A stretch of 64,000 nt of DNA from contig JANXVG010000029.1 in the NCBI GenBank assembly GCA_025351795.1, positions 1 to 64,000 of the forward strand, in the 5' to 3' direction. The notes under the pieces were generated by a model that did no database searches, was not told the origin of the DNA, and was given only the letters and a program-made list of their open reading frames with translations. Each line of letters begins with the position of its first letter. Positions within the stretch are counted from its first letter, which is position 1. The DNA is from Salinibacterium sp. GTDB lineage: Bacteria > Actinomycetota > Actinomycetes > Actinomycetales > Microbacteriaceae. This document shows positions 29,340 through 38,164 of this stretch, in pieces. The position numbers were made by a program, and so were the translations under genes.

Positions 29340-32300
29340 CTACGAGTGGTGCTTCCCGAGTCGGCGACGACCGAGAGAAGCCACCGTGAACATTCCGCCG
29401 AGCAGCAGTAGGGTGAATCCGATCCAGATGGCTGCGCCGCTCGCGAAGCCCGTCATGGCGAGCGTGCCCAGCGTGACGACTGTGGCCGAGTCATTCATAG
29501 TCAGCGTGGTCGGCGGCACACCCGGAAGTCGGCTGGTGCTGCTCTCGATCGCCGTGAGCGTCGCCGTGTTCACGAGCACCCTCGGCGGTACCGACGGGTC
29601 GACCATCACGGACAGCAGCACGTCAGGGGCATCCTGCAGTGCGCCGAGTGGGCGATCCAAGTCGCAGGTAACCGTGCCACCGTAGCCGGCGGCGTTGCGG
29701 TTGGTTACTGTACACGAGACCCAACCGGGCTGTCCCGTGGCAGGGTCAGCGGGGTTCACGCCGCTGACCTTGAGGGTCGACGGCACGACGTCGACAAGCA
29801 CGACCTGCTCGACTGCACCGAGGCCGTGGTTGCCCATGCTCATGCGGTAGGTGAAGGCCTGATCGGCACCGACGATCGCCTGGGACGCGGTTTTCGTGAG
29901 CCAGAGGCTGGATTTACGGCCCGCGGGGGTCTCACCACACGTCGGGTTCGACGGCGGGTAGTGCACCGTGAAGCTGGTGGTGGCGTTGATCGAGATCGTC
30001 ACGACCGCGTCAGCGCGCAGGCCGTAGCCGTAGGCACTCGGGTCGAGCTTGAGGTTCTGCCACTGGGGAGTCTCCCCTGGCAGCACGGGGCGCCAGCCCG
30101 GCCAGCCGATCCCGACGCCGTCGGCGTTGACCTCGGCTCCCGGCCACAGGATGCTGCCGGAGACCACGCCGCTCGCCGTGATCGGCAGGGTGTCGGTGTG
30201 GATCACGTTGCCGTTCACGTCTGCCCAGGTAATCGTCACGGTCTTGCCGACTACAGCTACGTTGTGGGCGTTGATCGAATAGTCGAGGTAGGGAGCATCC
30301 TTGACGCAGGTGGCCACAGCCGTTCCGTCGAGCCACTTCACGTCGACCCGCGCTTCGGCCTCGTCACCGGCTACCACCCGGGTCGTCGAGCTCGTGACCG
30401 CGACATTGACGATGGTGTCTTGCGCAACGAGCGGGTTCACGTGTGCTGTCACGCTAAACGGCACGGCCGCGTTCCCAGCGGCGAGCACTGGCGCGTAGTG
30501 GCACTCGAGCGTACCGCCGTAACCGTTGCTGTCCTTGCCGGTGACGGCACACGAGGTCCACACCGTCGAGTCGGCCGTGACGGCCGTGATCTTGAGCGTG
30601 GCGGGGATGGCGTCGATGACCTTCACGCCCGCGGCATCCACCGGTCCCACGTTGGAGACGGTGAAGCTGTAGTCGAAGGTGGTGTCACCCTGAACGACCG
30701 CCACCGATGGAGTCTTCTCGATGTGCAGTTGGCCGATGAGGAAGGTGTTCGTCACCGTGACGCTGGCGGGAGTGGCTGTTCCTGACTCGACGATCGTGAC
30801 CGTGCCGTCGGCGGGGCTGGATGCGCTCGAGACCGCGAGCCCGGCGTCCGTCTCGGTGACGGTGCAGGTGGCACCCGTGAGGATGCCGTCGATGGTCGCG
30901 CGGTAGTCCTTTGTGGGGTCGGCGTTCGGGCCGAGCACCTGGGTCGCGCCACTACCGAGGTCCACGGCCACGGCCGAGCCGTTGCTCTGGTAGGCACAGC
31001 TGACGGCCACCGTGAACGGTCCGGCGCCGAACTGGCTCGCGCCGGCACCGGTGCGCGTCTTGATGATCGTGAGTGACCCGGTCGTGAACGTGTTGGTGAC
31101 CGAGACGACGCTGGTTCCGTTCGCCGGGATGACTGCGGGAGACATGGCGCCGACGGTCGAGTTGTTAGCGCCGCCCTGAGCAGTCTCTACGACCGAGCAG
31201 GATGCCCCGGCGATGAGCCCCGTGACGGTCGCCGTGTATGCGTGGCCGGCATCGAGCGTCACGTAACCGGAGTTCGACAGCGGAATCGTCAGCGGGAGTC
31301 CCGTGGGTGACTTCTGCCAGGTACAGATGACCTGGGCGGTGAACGGGCCTGCGCCGAACGCCGCCTTGCCAGCACCGAGCACGGTCTTATCCACCTCGAG
31401 CGAGCCGATGGTGAACGTGTTCGTGATGCCCGCGTTAATGAGGCCTGCAACCTGCACTCCAACCGGGCCGGGGATCGTCACGCTGGAACTGGCACTGTGC
31501 GTGCTCGCGCCGCCGGCATTTGTTTCATCGATGGCACAGCTCGTGCCGACCGGGAAGACCGGGGCGAGCAAATGCGACTCGCCATTGCTGATCGTGAACG
31601 AGTCATCGAACAGCATCTGCGTGTTGTAGGTGCAGGCCACGTGGATCGTGAAGGGGCCAGTGCCGTACGCGGTGCCGCCAGCACCGTCGACCGTCTTGGT
31701 CACGGTTAGCTGGCCGCCGGCAAAACTGTTGGTCACGGCCGCCGTGTACTGCGCGGAGGTTCCGAGCGGGATAGACACGGCCTGGTTCTGGGTCACCGTC
31801 GTCGCGGTGGCTGAGCCCACCTTCACGCTGATCTTCGTCGCGTTGTCGGAGTTGGTCTCGCGCAGCCCGCACACCGCGGTGACGGGCAGGCTCTGCACAA
31901 GCTTCTGCTCGCCGTCTGCGAGCGTGAACGCTGCGTCAGCAGCGGCGAGCGGCACCGCGAGTGTGGTTGTGCCGTTGTTGACAGTGCACGCGAGAGTGAA
32001 GTCGAACGGTCCGAAAGCGCCGACCGTAGTGGTGTGGGTGACGGCCTTGGTCACCAGCAGCTCGGTCGTGCCGTAGCTGTTGGTCACCGTGGCCTGCTGT
32101 GCGGCGGGCACAGCCGCGCTTGAGGCCGCAGGCAGGGTGATGGTAACCTCGGCGGCCGGCGAGCCGGATGACGCCGCCGGCGAGTACGCCACTGAACTCG
32201 CGCCCGTCGTGTTCTCGACCACACGGCACACCGCCCCGACGGGTATGCCGTCGATGCGGCCGGTATAAGCGATTGCGTTGGTCGCGGCGAGGGTCAACAC

Positions 32301-35300
32301 CCCACCGGCGGGCAGCGAGACGGTCGCGCCCGAGACGGTGCAGCTGACGGTGACCTGGTAACTCGTGGGAGCGTACGCGGCCGTGCTGCCGGTGATCGCC
32401 TTCGTGACGGAGAGCGGGCCCGTGGCCAACTGCACGCCCGCTTTGACAGGCTCGACGCTGCGGCTCGCGTTGCCGGTTCCGAAGGTGGCGTAGGCGCCGA
32501 AGCTGTTCCAGGCCCTGGCATTGGTGACGGGAACCGAGACCGGGGCGCGACCATCGCCCGCCGCGGTCGTCGGCGTGTTGACGGTCGTGTAGGTCACGGA
32601 TACCGCGGCCCCGGGTGCCAAGTTGTGCGAAGCGGTTGCTGTGAAGTCGAAGACGACCCGGATGGCCTTCACCGAAGCGTAATCGCCTGTGAAGGCCTGC
32701 CAACTGGCTGTGATGTCACAGGTGGGGTCAGAGGTGAAGTTCGGGCATGGATTCGCGACCGTGGACACCTGGTAGGTGTATGAGGTTCCCGTGGACAAGT
32801 CGTCAACCGCCAACGCCAGACCGCCGGTGAAGATCGGGGCGAAGGCGGAGAGCCGAGCCGAGCCGGTCGTCAGGTACGTGTCGCCAAACTTGGGCAGCAC
32901 ATCCACGATCATCGCGGTGTCCGAGGCGATGTTGCCACCGTTGGTCACTTGGAGCTTCCAGAGGTCGGTCGCGCCGATCACGGTGTTGGCCGCACAGGGG
33001 CTGCGGTAAAAGCCTTGCGAGTCTGCGACGCAGGTGTTGGCCGGGTTAGTGACGTTAGCCGCTCCGCTCGTGGACACATTCGAAGCATCCACGTTGCCTT
33101 TGACGCCCTTGAACGTGCTGATCGCGGATGCCGAGATCGTCGTCACATCGTTGACCGTGTTACAGCGCGTGTTCGTGTTGGTGAGCGTCGAGCCCTTGCC
33201 ATTGCCGGAGGTGTTCGTGCAGGAACTGAGCGTGCGATCGCTCGAGACGCCGAACGAGTTGGTGATCGCTCCGTAGGTGGATATCAGGCCGGGCGCGACC
33301 TGCAGCGGCAGCAGGATCGTGTACTTCTCACCCGGGGCCATGCGCGAGCCGGCGGGCCAGTTGAAGGTGATCTTGCGAGTGGCCGAGTCATAGGCGACCG
33401 TAACGCCGGTGACAGGAAGAAGGCCGCCCGTCGAGGTCGTGTAGGTGATCTCGGCCGTGGGGTCGAAGAGCAGCGGTCCGCCGAAGCGCTGCGTGGCATC
33501 CACCGGAAGCGAGTCGATGACGACGGGGTTGTTCAGAAACCCGGTGCCCGTGTTGCCGAAGATGAGCGAGAAGTTGTCGACTGCGCCCGAGGTCGTCACC
33601 TTGTCGGTGGGGCGTTTTTCGACGTCGAGCGTGAAGGTTCCGGGGTCGAGCGCGATGCTCGTGGATCCCGTGGCGGTCGCGACGGCGAACGAATCGTTCG
33701 TCGAGGTCGCCGAGACGGGAGCCGCCACGCTGGACGGGAACGCGATCGCCGCACTCGTCGAAAGAAGGGAATCCCGCAGTCGCACCGTGTACTTGATCAA
33801 GCTCGACCAGGTCTGGGCTGGCGCGGTGGTGGAGAAGATGGTGCCATCGGCCTTGGAGAAGACGTAACGCAGGCCGGTGACGCCGCCGAGTGTGACGCCG
33901 GGAAGGGTCGGGACCATGCCGTTGGATGCCACCACTGTCGTTCCGGTGACCCACGTCGCCCCACCGTTCAGTTGGTAGTCGATGCGCAACCGGTTCGCAC
34001 CGGTGGGGATCGTTGTGACAGCGCCGAGCGAGCGCAGCCCGAAGGTATTCCAGAACACCGAGCCGTTGTCTTGAATGACGACCTCACGCGGCGAAACTGT
34101 GGAGTTGTTGTAGCCGCCGGTGAGGGTGGCGATGATGTCGTTCGCGCGGTCCTTCTCAAGGAGTGTCGTCGCGGACAGTGCCTTGGTGACCGAGACCCGG
34201 ATCGAGCCGGCGACGACGGACACGTCTGCGCTCTTCGAGTCGTAGCGGTTAGCATCGGCGAGCACGTTGTCCCAAATTTGGGTGAACGCGGAGTTCGTGA
34301 TCGTGGTCGGCGTAACGAGCGTGGTCGCGTCGCTGCGCAGGTACTGGCGCAGGCGTACGTCGAACTTCATCGCGACGCTCGCGCCTGACACTATCGTGCC
34401 ACCGTTGGAGGTGTCGGTGCCGGTGTACAGCACGCTCACGCCGACGACGTCGGTGAAGGTGGCGGCCACAGCGAGCGAGGCACTGTTGGCTGCGAGTGTC
34501 GTGGTTGTCGGCACGCCGTTGTTGTACTTCCACAGCGTCACGACCGACTTCGACAGGTCAATGCCGGAGTTGGTGGACGGAGTCAGCGTCACCTTGGTGA
34601 TGAGCAGGCGCTCGAACGGGTTCGTGGTGGAGTCATACGCGGCGGTCGCATATGGCGCGACGTCGTAGCCGCCGGCCGTGCCAACCGTGTTGTGCACACA
34701 CGTCGTGATGGTGGTCGTGGTGCATGGCATCACGTCGGAAACCCTCAAGAACCAGGCGCGGGCGAGAGAAGTGTTCGTGGCGGTCGTTGTGAACGACGTC
34801 GTCGGGTACCCGGTAGCCGCGACATCCAGCGGGTTGGGTACAGCGAGGATCGGGGTAGTGCCGGTGCCGGCGATCTTGGCGAAGCCCACGTTCGGCGAGT
34901 TGTCGATGATGGTGATCGTGTCGCTGCCATCGAGGGTGAAGGTGCCGGGCGTTCCCGTTGCCGTGAGACGAGCCGAGTTGGACGCGATGCCGGCGGCGGC
35001 GTTGAGCACGGTGGACTCGGTGATCCACGGGGTGGAGTGCCCCGCGACATCCCGCAGCTTGTTGCGCAGCTGGAAGACCAGGCTGACCGGGCGTGAACTC
35101 GGGCCGCTCGCGACGCCGGATCCCACGGGCGGAGCCAGCGGATCGGTGGAGCGCGGGGTGGCCCACTCGGCGAAGGTGACGCGCACACCGACTGTTGAGC
35201 CGGCCTGGGGGCCGGTCAGGGTATAGCCGGTGAACCTGCCGAGACAGTTGGCCGCGGTCGCACATGCGTTCACGTCGACCCAGCTGGTGCCATCGAACAG

Positions 35301-37778
35301 TTCGACCTTCGTCACCCGGTCGTAGGCGATGAGCGGATCATCAGTTGTGGTGATCGGCTTGATTCTGATGAGATCGAACGACTGGAAAATCGTCTGGGAG
35401 ACGGCAGCGGTGGCATCCACCGGGTCGGCAACGACGACGCTCGAGTAACCGTCGATCTCGGTGCCCCAGCTCAGCATCGCGTCGCGCTGCTGGCTGGACT
35501 GCGAGTTGACCGTTGCCGAGCCGTTCACGAGCACCCAGGTTTTGTCGAACATCAGGCCGCCGGAGCCAGCGGGAATGGTCTTGACGACGGCGACAGAGCT
35601 ACGGGCGGGCGAGTCGGCCTCGACGGTCTTTGGCTCACCGTTGAGAGTGACGATGCCGATGGCGTGAGCGGTCGCGGTGTTCGAGTAGGTGACGGGAGCG
35701 CCGTCCGTTGCCGTGGAGTCCATCGAGCCGCGCATCGTGGAGCGGGCCCGGAACGAGATGTAGGGGCGCACGGTCGTGCCGAGACTGTAGCCGTTCGCGT
35801 TCGCGAACAGAAAACGCAGACCGATGATGTCATCGAGTGGGGCCGGGAGCGCCGCGGAGTAGCTCTGCGCAGCACTCGTGGCGTCGACGACGGCGAGCTG
35901 GTGCCAGATCGTGTCGGTGGTCTGGTAGCTCACGGTGAGCGTCGATCCGAGCGGCACCTGGGTAGGTGCCACGGCGACGGCGTTGAATGCGCGCCAGTAG
36001 TCGGTGGTCGAGGTCGTCATTGAGTCCTCGACCACGATGCTCGTCGGCGACACGTAGCCCGAGTCGCTCGATGTGGTCGCGGTGAGGCGCACGAGGGAGC
36101 GACCTCCCGCGGGAATCGGGGAGGCCGGTGTTACCGTCTTGTTGAGGTCCACCGAGACGGCGGGAGACATCACGATTAGTGAGGCGGTCGGGTACTGCGA
36201 TATAGCGGGCCCGGCGTCGTTATAACCGTCGACCTGCGCCTTGTTGGTGAAGGTCTTCGTTCCCGTCGCGGCGTCGACGGTTGCGGCGTCCACCGCAACA
36301 CGGAACGGTACAGATGCCGTTGCCCCCGTCGCGATCGAGCCGGAGTAGACGATCGAGAAGCCCGTTATGCGCTGCCCGGTGGCAAGCGCGGGGAGCGCGG
36401 GGAAGCCGCTTGCGCTTGTGAAGTCGGGCGAGGTTGGGGCTGTGCCGGTGGTGACGTACCAGGTGATCGCGGCCGAGGTCGCGCCAGCTGGCCAGCTTGA
36501 GCCGCTCACACGGAAGCCGTCGAAGACGATGTTCGCGTCAAGCAGGGTGTTAGTGGCGGGCTCGGTGATCGTCAGGGTGGACAGCACGCCATTGGACGCG
36601 TTCTGGCCAGTGATCGCCACGATCGAGCCGGTGCCGGCAGGGATGCGCGCGCCCGTGAACGTGGTGCCACCGATGACCTTCGAGTCGAGGCCATGGACGA
36701 TATAGGAAGCAGTAGTCGCCTTGGACACGGATGTCTGGCCGGGAACCACGACGGTGCCGGTGATGGCGGCCGTGAAGGTCGTGCCCGTGACGAGTGTGAC
36801 GCCGCTCGTGCGCTGCGCCGCTCGCTGTGCGAGAGTGAGGGCGACCGAACCGACGCTTCCGTTGGCGGCGATCGTTACGCCCGTGGATGACGTGAAGATG
36901 ACCCTGAGGCCGGTGACCGAGCCGGGGGTGACCGTCGCATCGAGCGCAGGAGAGACAGCAGCTGCGCCGTTCACCCAGGCGCCATTCACCCAGGCATCCA
37001 CCTGGATGCGGTCCGCGCCAGTCGGGTAGACGACAGTACCGAAGCCCGTGAGGTTCACTCCCTCGAAGAAGTTACCCGCCGCCGTGGGGTCTGTCGGGGC
37101 GAGAAGCGTGAGGCTCTGCGCGGCAGCGTTCGAGGTGTTCGCGGTCGTGAGCGTCATCGCGGACGCCTCACCCACCTTGTACTGCGTAGGCGAAGGAGTC
37201 CAGGTTGCGCCGAGGGTCGTGTCGACGACGTAGGGGATCGTGACCGTGACATCCCGCGTCGCCTGCGCGGTGGGTGCGTTCGGGGATGACGCGACAGCCG
37301 TGTTGGTGACGGGAACGCCGTTGGATGCCCAGTCCGGGCCGAGGGTTCCCGGCACGGCCATCGTGACCTGCACGGAGTAGCCGGAGCCGCTCTGTAGTCC
37401 TACGCCGCCGCCATCGAGCGGCTTGAGAAAGCTGACGGTTAGGGTGCGGTTGTTGGTTCCGCCCCAGCTGAAGCTCGAGGGCCCGCCAGTGACGGCAACC
37501 GTGTTGCTGAGCGTGAGTGCATCGAACTGTGGCGGGATGACGTCGACGAGCGTCGCATCCGGGCAGTCGTCGGGAGAGCAGTTGACGGTCACCGTGTAGG
37601 TGAACGAGTCCCCGGGAACGACGTTGGGTTTGGTGACCGCTTGGGTGATGGAGAAGACGGATGTCGGGGCGGCATTGGCGGGCACGGCGACGAGCAACGA
37701 CCCCACGAGGCCGAGGAGTACTGCCCCCAGGGCGGCGAGAGAGAAGGCGCGGCGTGACCGGCGTGCGGATCCGAGCAT
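29340..37778 (-). CDS. Giant (2812 aa) secreted/cell-wall surface protein with DUF11/isopeptide-type and DUF5979-like repeats and LAMTG sorting-like signal
   Basis: Signal peptide MLGSARRSRRAFSLAALGAVLLGLVGSLLVAVPANA; many Thr/Ser-rich Ig-like repeats; C-terminal LAMTG + TM + RRRLGKHHS. Confidence 0.93.
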   Translation of the reverse strand: MLGSARRSRRAFSLAALGAVLLGLVGSLLVAVPANAAPTSVFSITQAVTKPNVVPGDSFTYTVTVNCSPDDCPDATLVDVIPPQFDALTLSNTVAVTGGPSSFSWGGTNNRTLTVSFLKPLDGGGVGLQSGSGYSVQVTMAVPGTLGPDWASNGVPVTNTAVASSPNAPTAQATRDVTVTIPYVVDTTLGATWTPSPTQYKVGEASAMTLTTANTSNAAAQSLTLLAPTDPTAAGNFFEGVNLTGFGTVVYPTGADRIQVDAWVNGAWVNGAAAVSPALDATVTPGSVTGLRVIFTSSTGVTIAANGSVGSVALTLAQRAAQRTSGVTLVTGTTFTAAITGTVVVPGQTSVSKATTASYIVHGLDSKVIGGTTFTGARIPAGTGSIVAITGQNASNGVLSTLTITEPATNTLLDANIVFDGFRVSGSSWPAGATSAAITWYVTTGTAPTSPDFTSASGFPALPALATGQRITGFSIVYSGSIATGATASVPFRVAVDAATVDAATGTKTFTNKAQVDGYNDAGPAISQYPTASLIVMSPAVSVDLNKTVTPASPIPAGGRSLVRLTATTSSDSGYVSPTSIVVEDSMTTSTTDYWRAFNAVAVAPTQVPLGSTLTVSYQTTDTIWHQLAVVDATSAAQSYSAALPAPLDDIIGLRFLFANANGYSLGTTVRPYISFRARSTMRGSMDSTATDGAPVTYSNTATAHAIGIVTLNGEPKTVEADSPARSSVAVVKTIPAGSGGLMFDKTWVLVNGSATVNSQSSQQRDAMLSWGTEIDGYSSVVVADPVDATAAVSQTIFQSFDLIRIKPITTTDDPLIAYDRVTKVELFDGTSWVDVNACATAANCLGRFTGYTLTGPQAGSTVGVRVTFAEWATPRSTDPLAPPVGSGVASGPSSRPVSLVFQLRNKLRDVAGHSTPWITESTVLNAAAGIASNSARLTATGTPGTFTLDGSDTITIIDNSPNVGFAKIAGTGTTPILAVPNPLDVAATGYPTTSFTTTATNTSLARAWFLRVSDVMPCTTTTITTCVHNTVGTAGGYDVAPYATAAYDSTTNPFERLLITKVTLTPSTNSGIDLSKSVVTLWKYNNGVPTTTTLAANSASLAVAATFTDVVGVSVLYTGTDTSNGGTIVSGASVAMKFDVRLRQYLRSDATTLVTPTTITNSAFTQIWDNVLADANRYDSKSADVSVVAGSIRVSVTKALSATTLLEKDRANDIIATLTGGYNNSTVSPREVVIQDNGSVFWNTFGLRSLGAVTTIPTGANRLRIDYQLNGGATWVTGTTVVASNGMVPTLPGVTLGGVTGLRYVFSKADGTIFSTTAPAQTWSSLIKYTVRLRDSLLSTSAAIAFPSSVAAPVSATSTNDSFAVATATGSTSIALDPGTFTLDVEKRPTDKVTTSGAVDNFSLIFGNTGTGFLNNPVVIDSLPVDATQRFGGPLLFDPTAEITYTTSTGGLLPVTGVTVAYDSATRKITFNWPAGSRMAPGEKYTILLPLQVAPGLISTYGAITNSFGVSSDRTLSSCTNTSGNGKGSTLTNTNTRCNTVNDVTTISASAISTFKGVKGNVDASNVSTSGAANVTNPANTCVADSQGFYRSPCAANTVIGATDLWKLQVTNGGNIASDTAMIVDVLPKFGDTYLTTGSARLSAFAPIFTGGLALAVDDLSTGTSYTYQVSTVANPCPNFTSDPTCDITASWQAFTGDYASVKAIRVVFDFTATASHNLAPGAAVSVTYTTVNTPTTAAGDGRAPVSVPVTNARAWNSFGAYATFGTGNASRSVEPVKAGVQLATGPLSVTKAITGSTAAYAPTSYQVTVSCTVSGATVSLPAGGVLTLAATNAIAYTGRIDGIPVGAVCRVVENTTGASSVAYSPAASSGSPAAEVTITLPAASSAAVPAAQQATVTNSYGTTELLVTKAVTHTTTVGAFGPFDFTLACTVNNGTTTLAVPLAAADAAFTLADGEQKLVQSLPVTAVCGLRETNSDNATKISVKVGSATATTVTQNQAVSIPLGTSAQYTAAVTNSFAGGQLTVTKTVDGAGGTAYGTGPFTIHVACTYNTQMLFDDSFTISNGESHLLAPVFPVGTSCAIDETNAGGASTHSASSSVTIPGPVGVQVAGLINAGITNTFTIGSLEVDKTVLGAGKAAFGAGPFTAQVICTWQKSPTGLPLTIPLSNSGYVTLDAGHAYTATVTGLIAGASCSVVETAQGGANNSTVGAMSPAVIPANGTSVVSVTNTFTTGSLTIIKTRTGAGASQFGAGPFTVAVSCAYQSNGSAVAVDLGSGATQVLGPNADPTKDYRATIDGILTGATCTVTETDAGLAVSSASSPADGTVTIVESGTATPASVTVTNTFLIGQLHIEKTPSVAVVQGDTTFDYSFTVSNVGPVDAAGVKVIDAIPATLKITAVTADSTVWTSCAVTGKDSNGYGGTLECHYAPVLAAGNAAVPFSVTAHVNPLVAQDTIVNVAVTSSTTRVVAGDEAEARVDVKWLDGTAVATCVKDAPYLDYSINAHNVAVVGKTVTITWADVNGNVIHTDTLPITASGVVSGSILWPGAEVNADGVGIGWPGWRPVLPGETPQWQNLKLDPSAYGYGLRADAVVTISINATTSFTVHYPPSNPTCGETPAGRKSSLWLTKTASQAIVGADQAFTYRMSMGNHGLGAVEQVVLVDVVPSTLKVSGVNPADPATGQPGWVSCTVTNRNAAGYGGTVTCDLDRPLGALQDAPDVLLSVMVDPSVPPRVLVNTATLTAIESSTSRLPGVPPTTLTMNDSATVVTLGTLAMTGFASGAAIWIGFTLLLLGGMFTVASLGRRRLGKHHS
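29448..29462 (-). other. LAMTG cell-wall sorting-like motif (LAxTG type)
   Basis: Codons for L-A-M-T-G followed by hydrophobic segment and basic tail GRRRLGKHHS. Confidence 0.75.
30735..32428 (-). repeat. Five tandem DUF5979-like protein repeats inside the giant surface protein
   Basis: Recurrent pattern (L)x(V/I)xKxxxGxxxxxFGxGPFTxxVxCxYQ...CxVxETxxGG...VTNTFxxG. Confidence 0.75.
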
Positions 37779-37893
37779 GACGAGAATTCCCCCACTTTCG
37801 CGCCACGACGAAGCGCACGCGCGTGGTAACGCGCGTAAAAAGTCTCGGGTGACACGTCACACGTTAGTAGATCGAACTATTCGGGGCACATTC

Positions 37894-37920
37894 CCCAGAA
37901 TGGGGCGCCCCGAAATAGGG
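37894..37920. promoter_or_regulatory. Two adjacent CCCC-N6-GGG boxes upstream of the giant surface protein gene
   Basis: + strand ccccagaatgggg and ccccgaaataggg, 116-142 nt upstream of the start. Confidence 0.45.
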
Positions 37921-37964
37921 GGCACCCGGTATATCGCTTCGAGAACTGCTAAGCTAAGCTCACC

Positions 37965-37985
37965 GGGAAACCATGACGGTTTCCC
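37965..37985 (+). promoter_or_regulatory. Hairpin in the 5' leader of the DEAD-box helicase gene
   Basis: gggaaacc-atgac-ggtttccc: perfect 8-bp stem, 180 nt upstream of the ATG. Confidence 0.5.
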
Positions 37986-38164
37986 TGCGTCGTAGAACGC
38001 TTCCCTCTGCGTCATGTGCACGGCCCCGCCTCATCAGAAGGCCTGGGTGCCGGTCACATCACGTAGATAAATTCTCCGGCGAACGGATGTGGCTCAAGCC
38101 ATCTTCGCCATTCCGCTGGTTGGTCGTGCGTATTGACGCCGCCAGCATGCTCAAGAAAATACTC

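Noticed and set aside
32949-34388. 479-aa + strand ORF opposite the giant surface gene
   Set aside because: Antisense shadow ORF with low-complexity Arg/Gly/Asp composition; the minus strand has a convincing 2812-aa protein.
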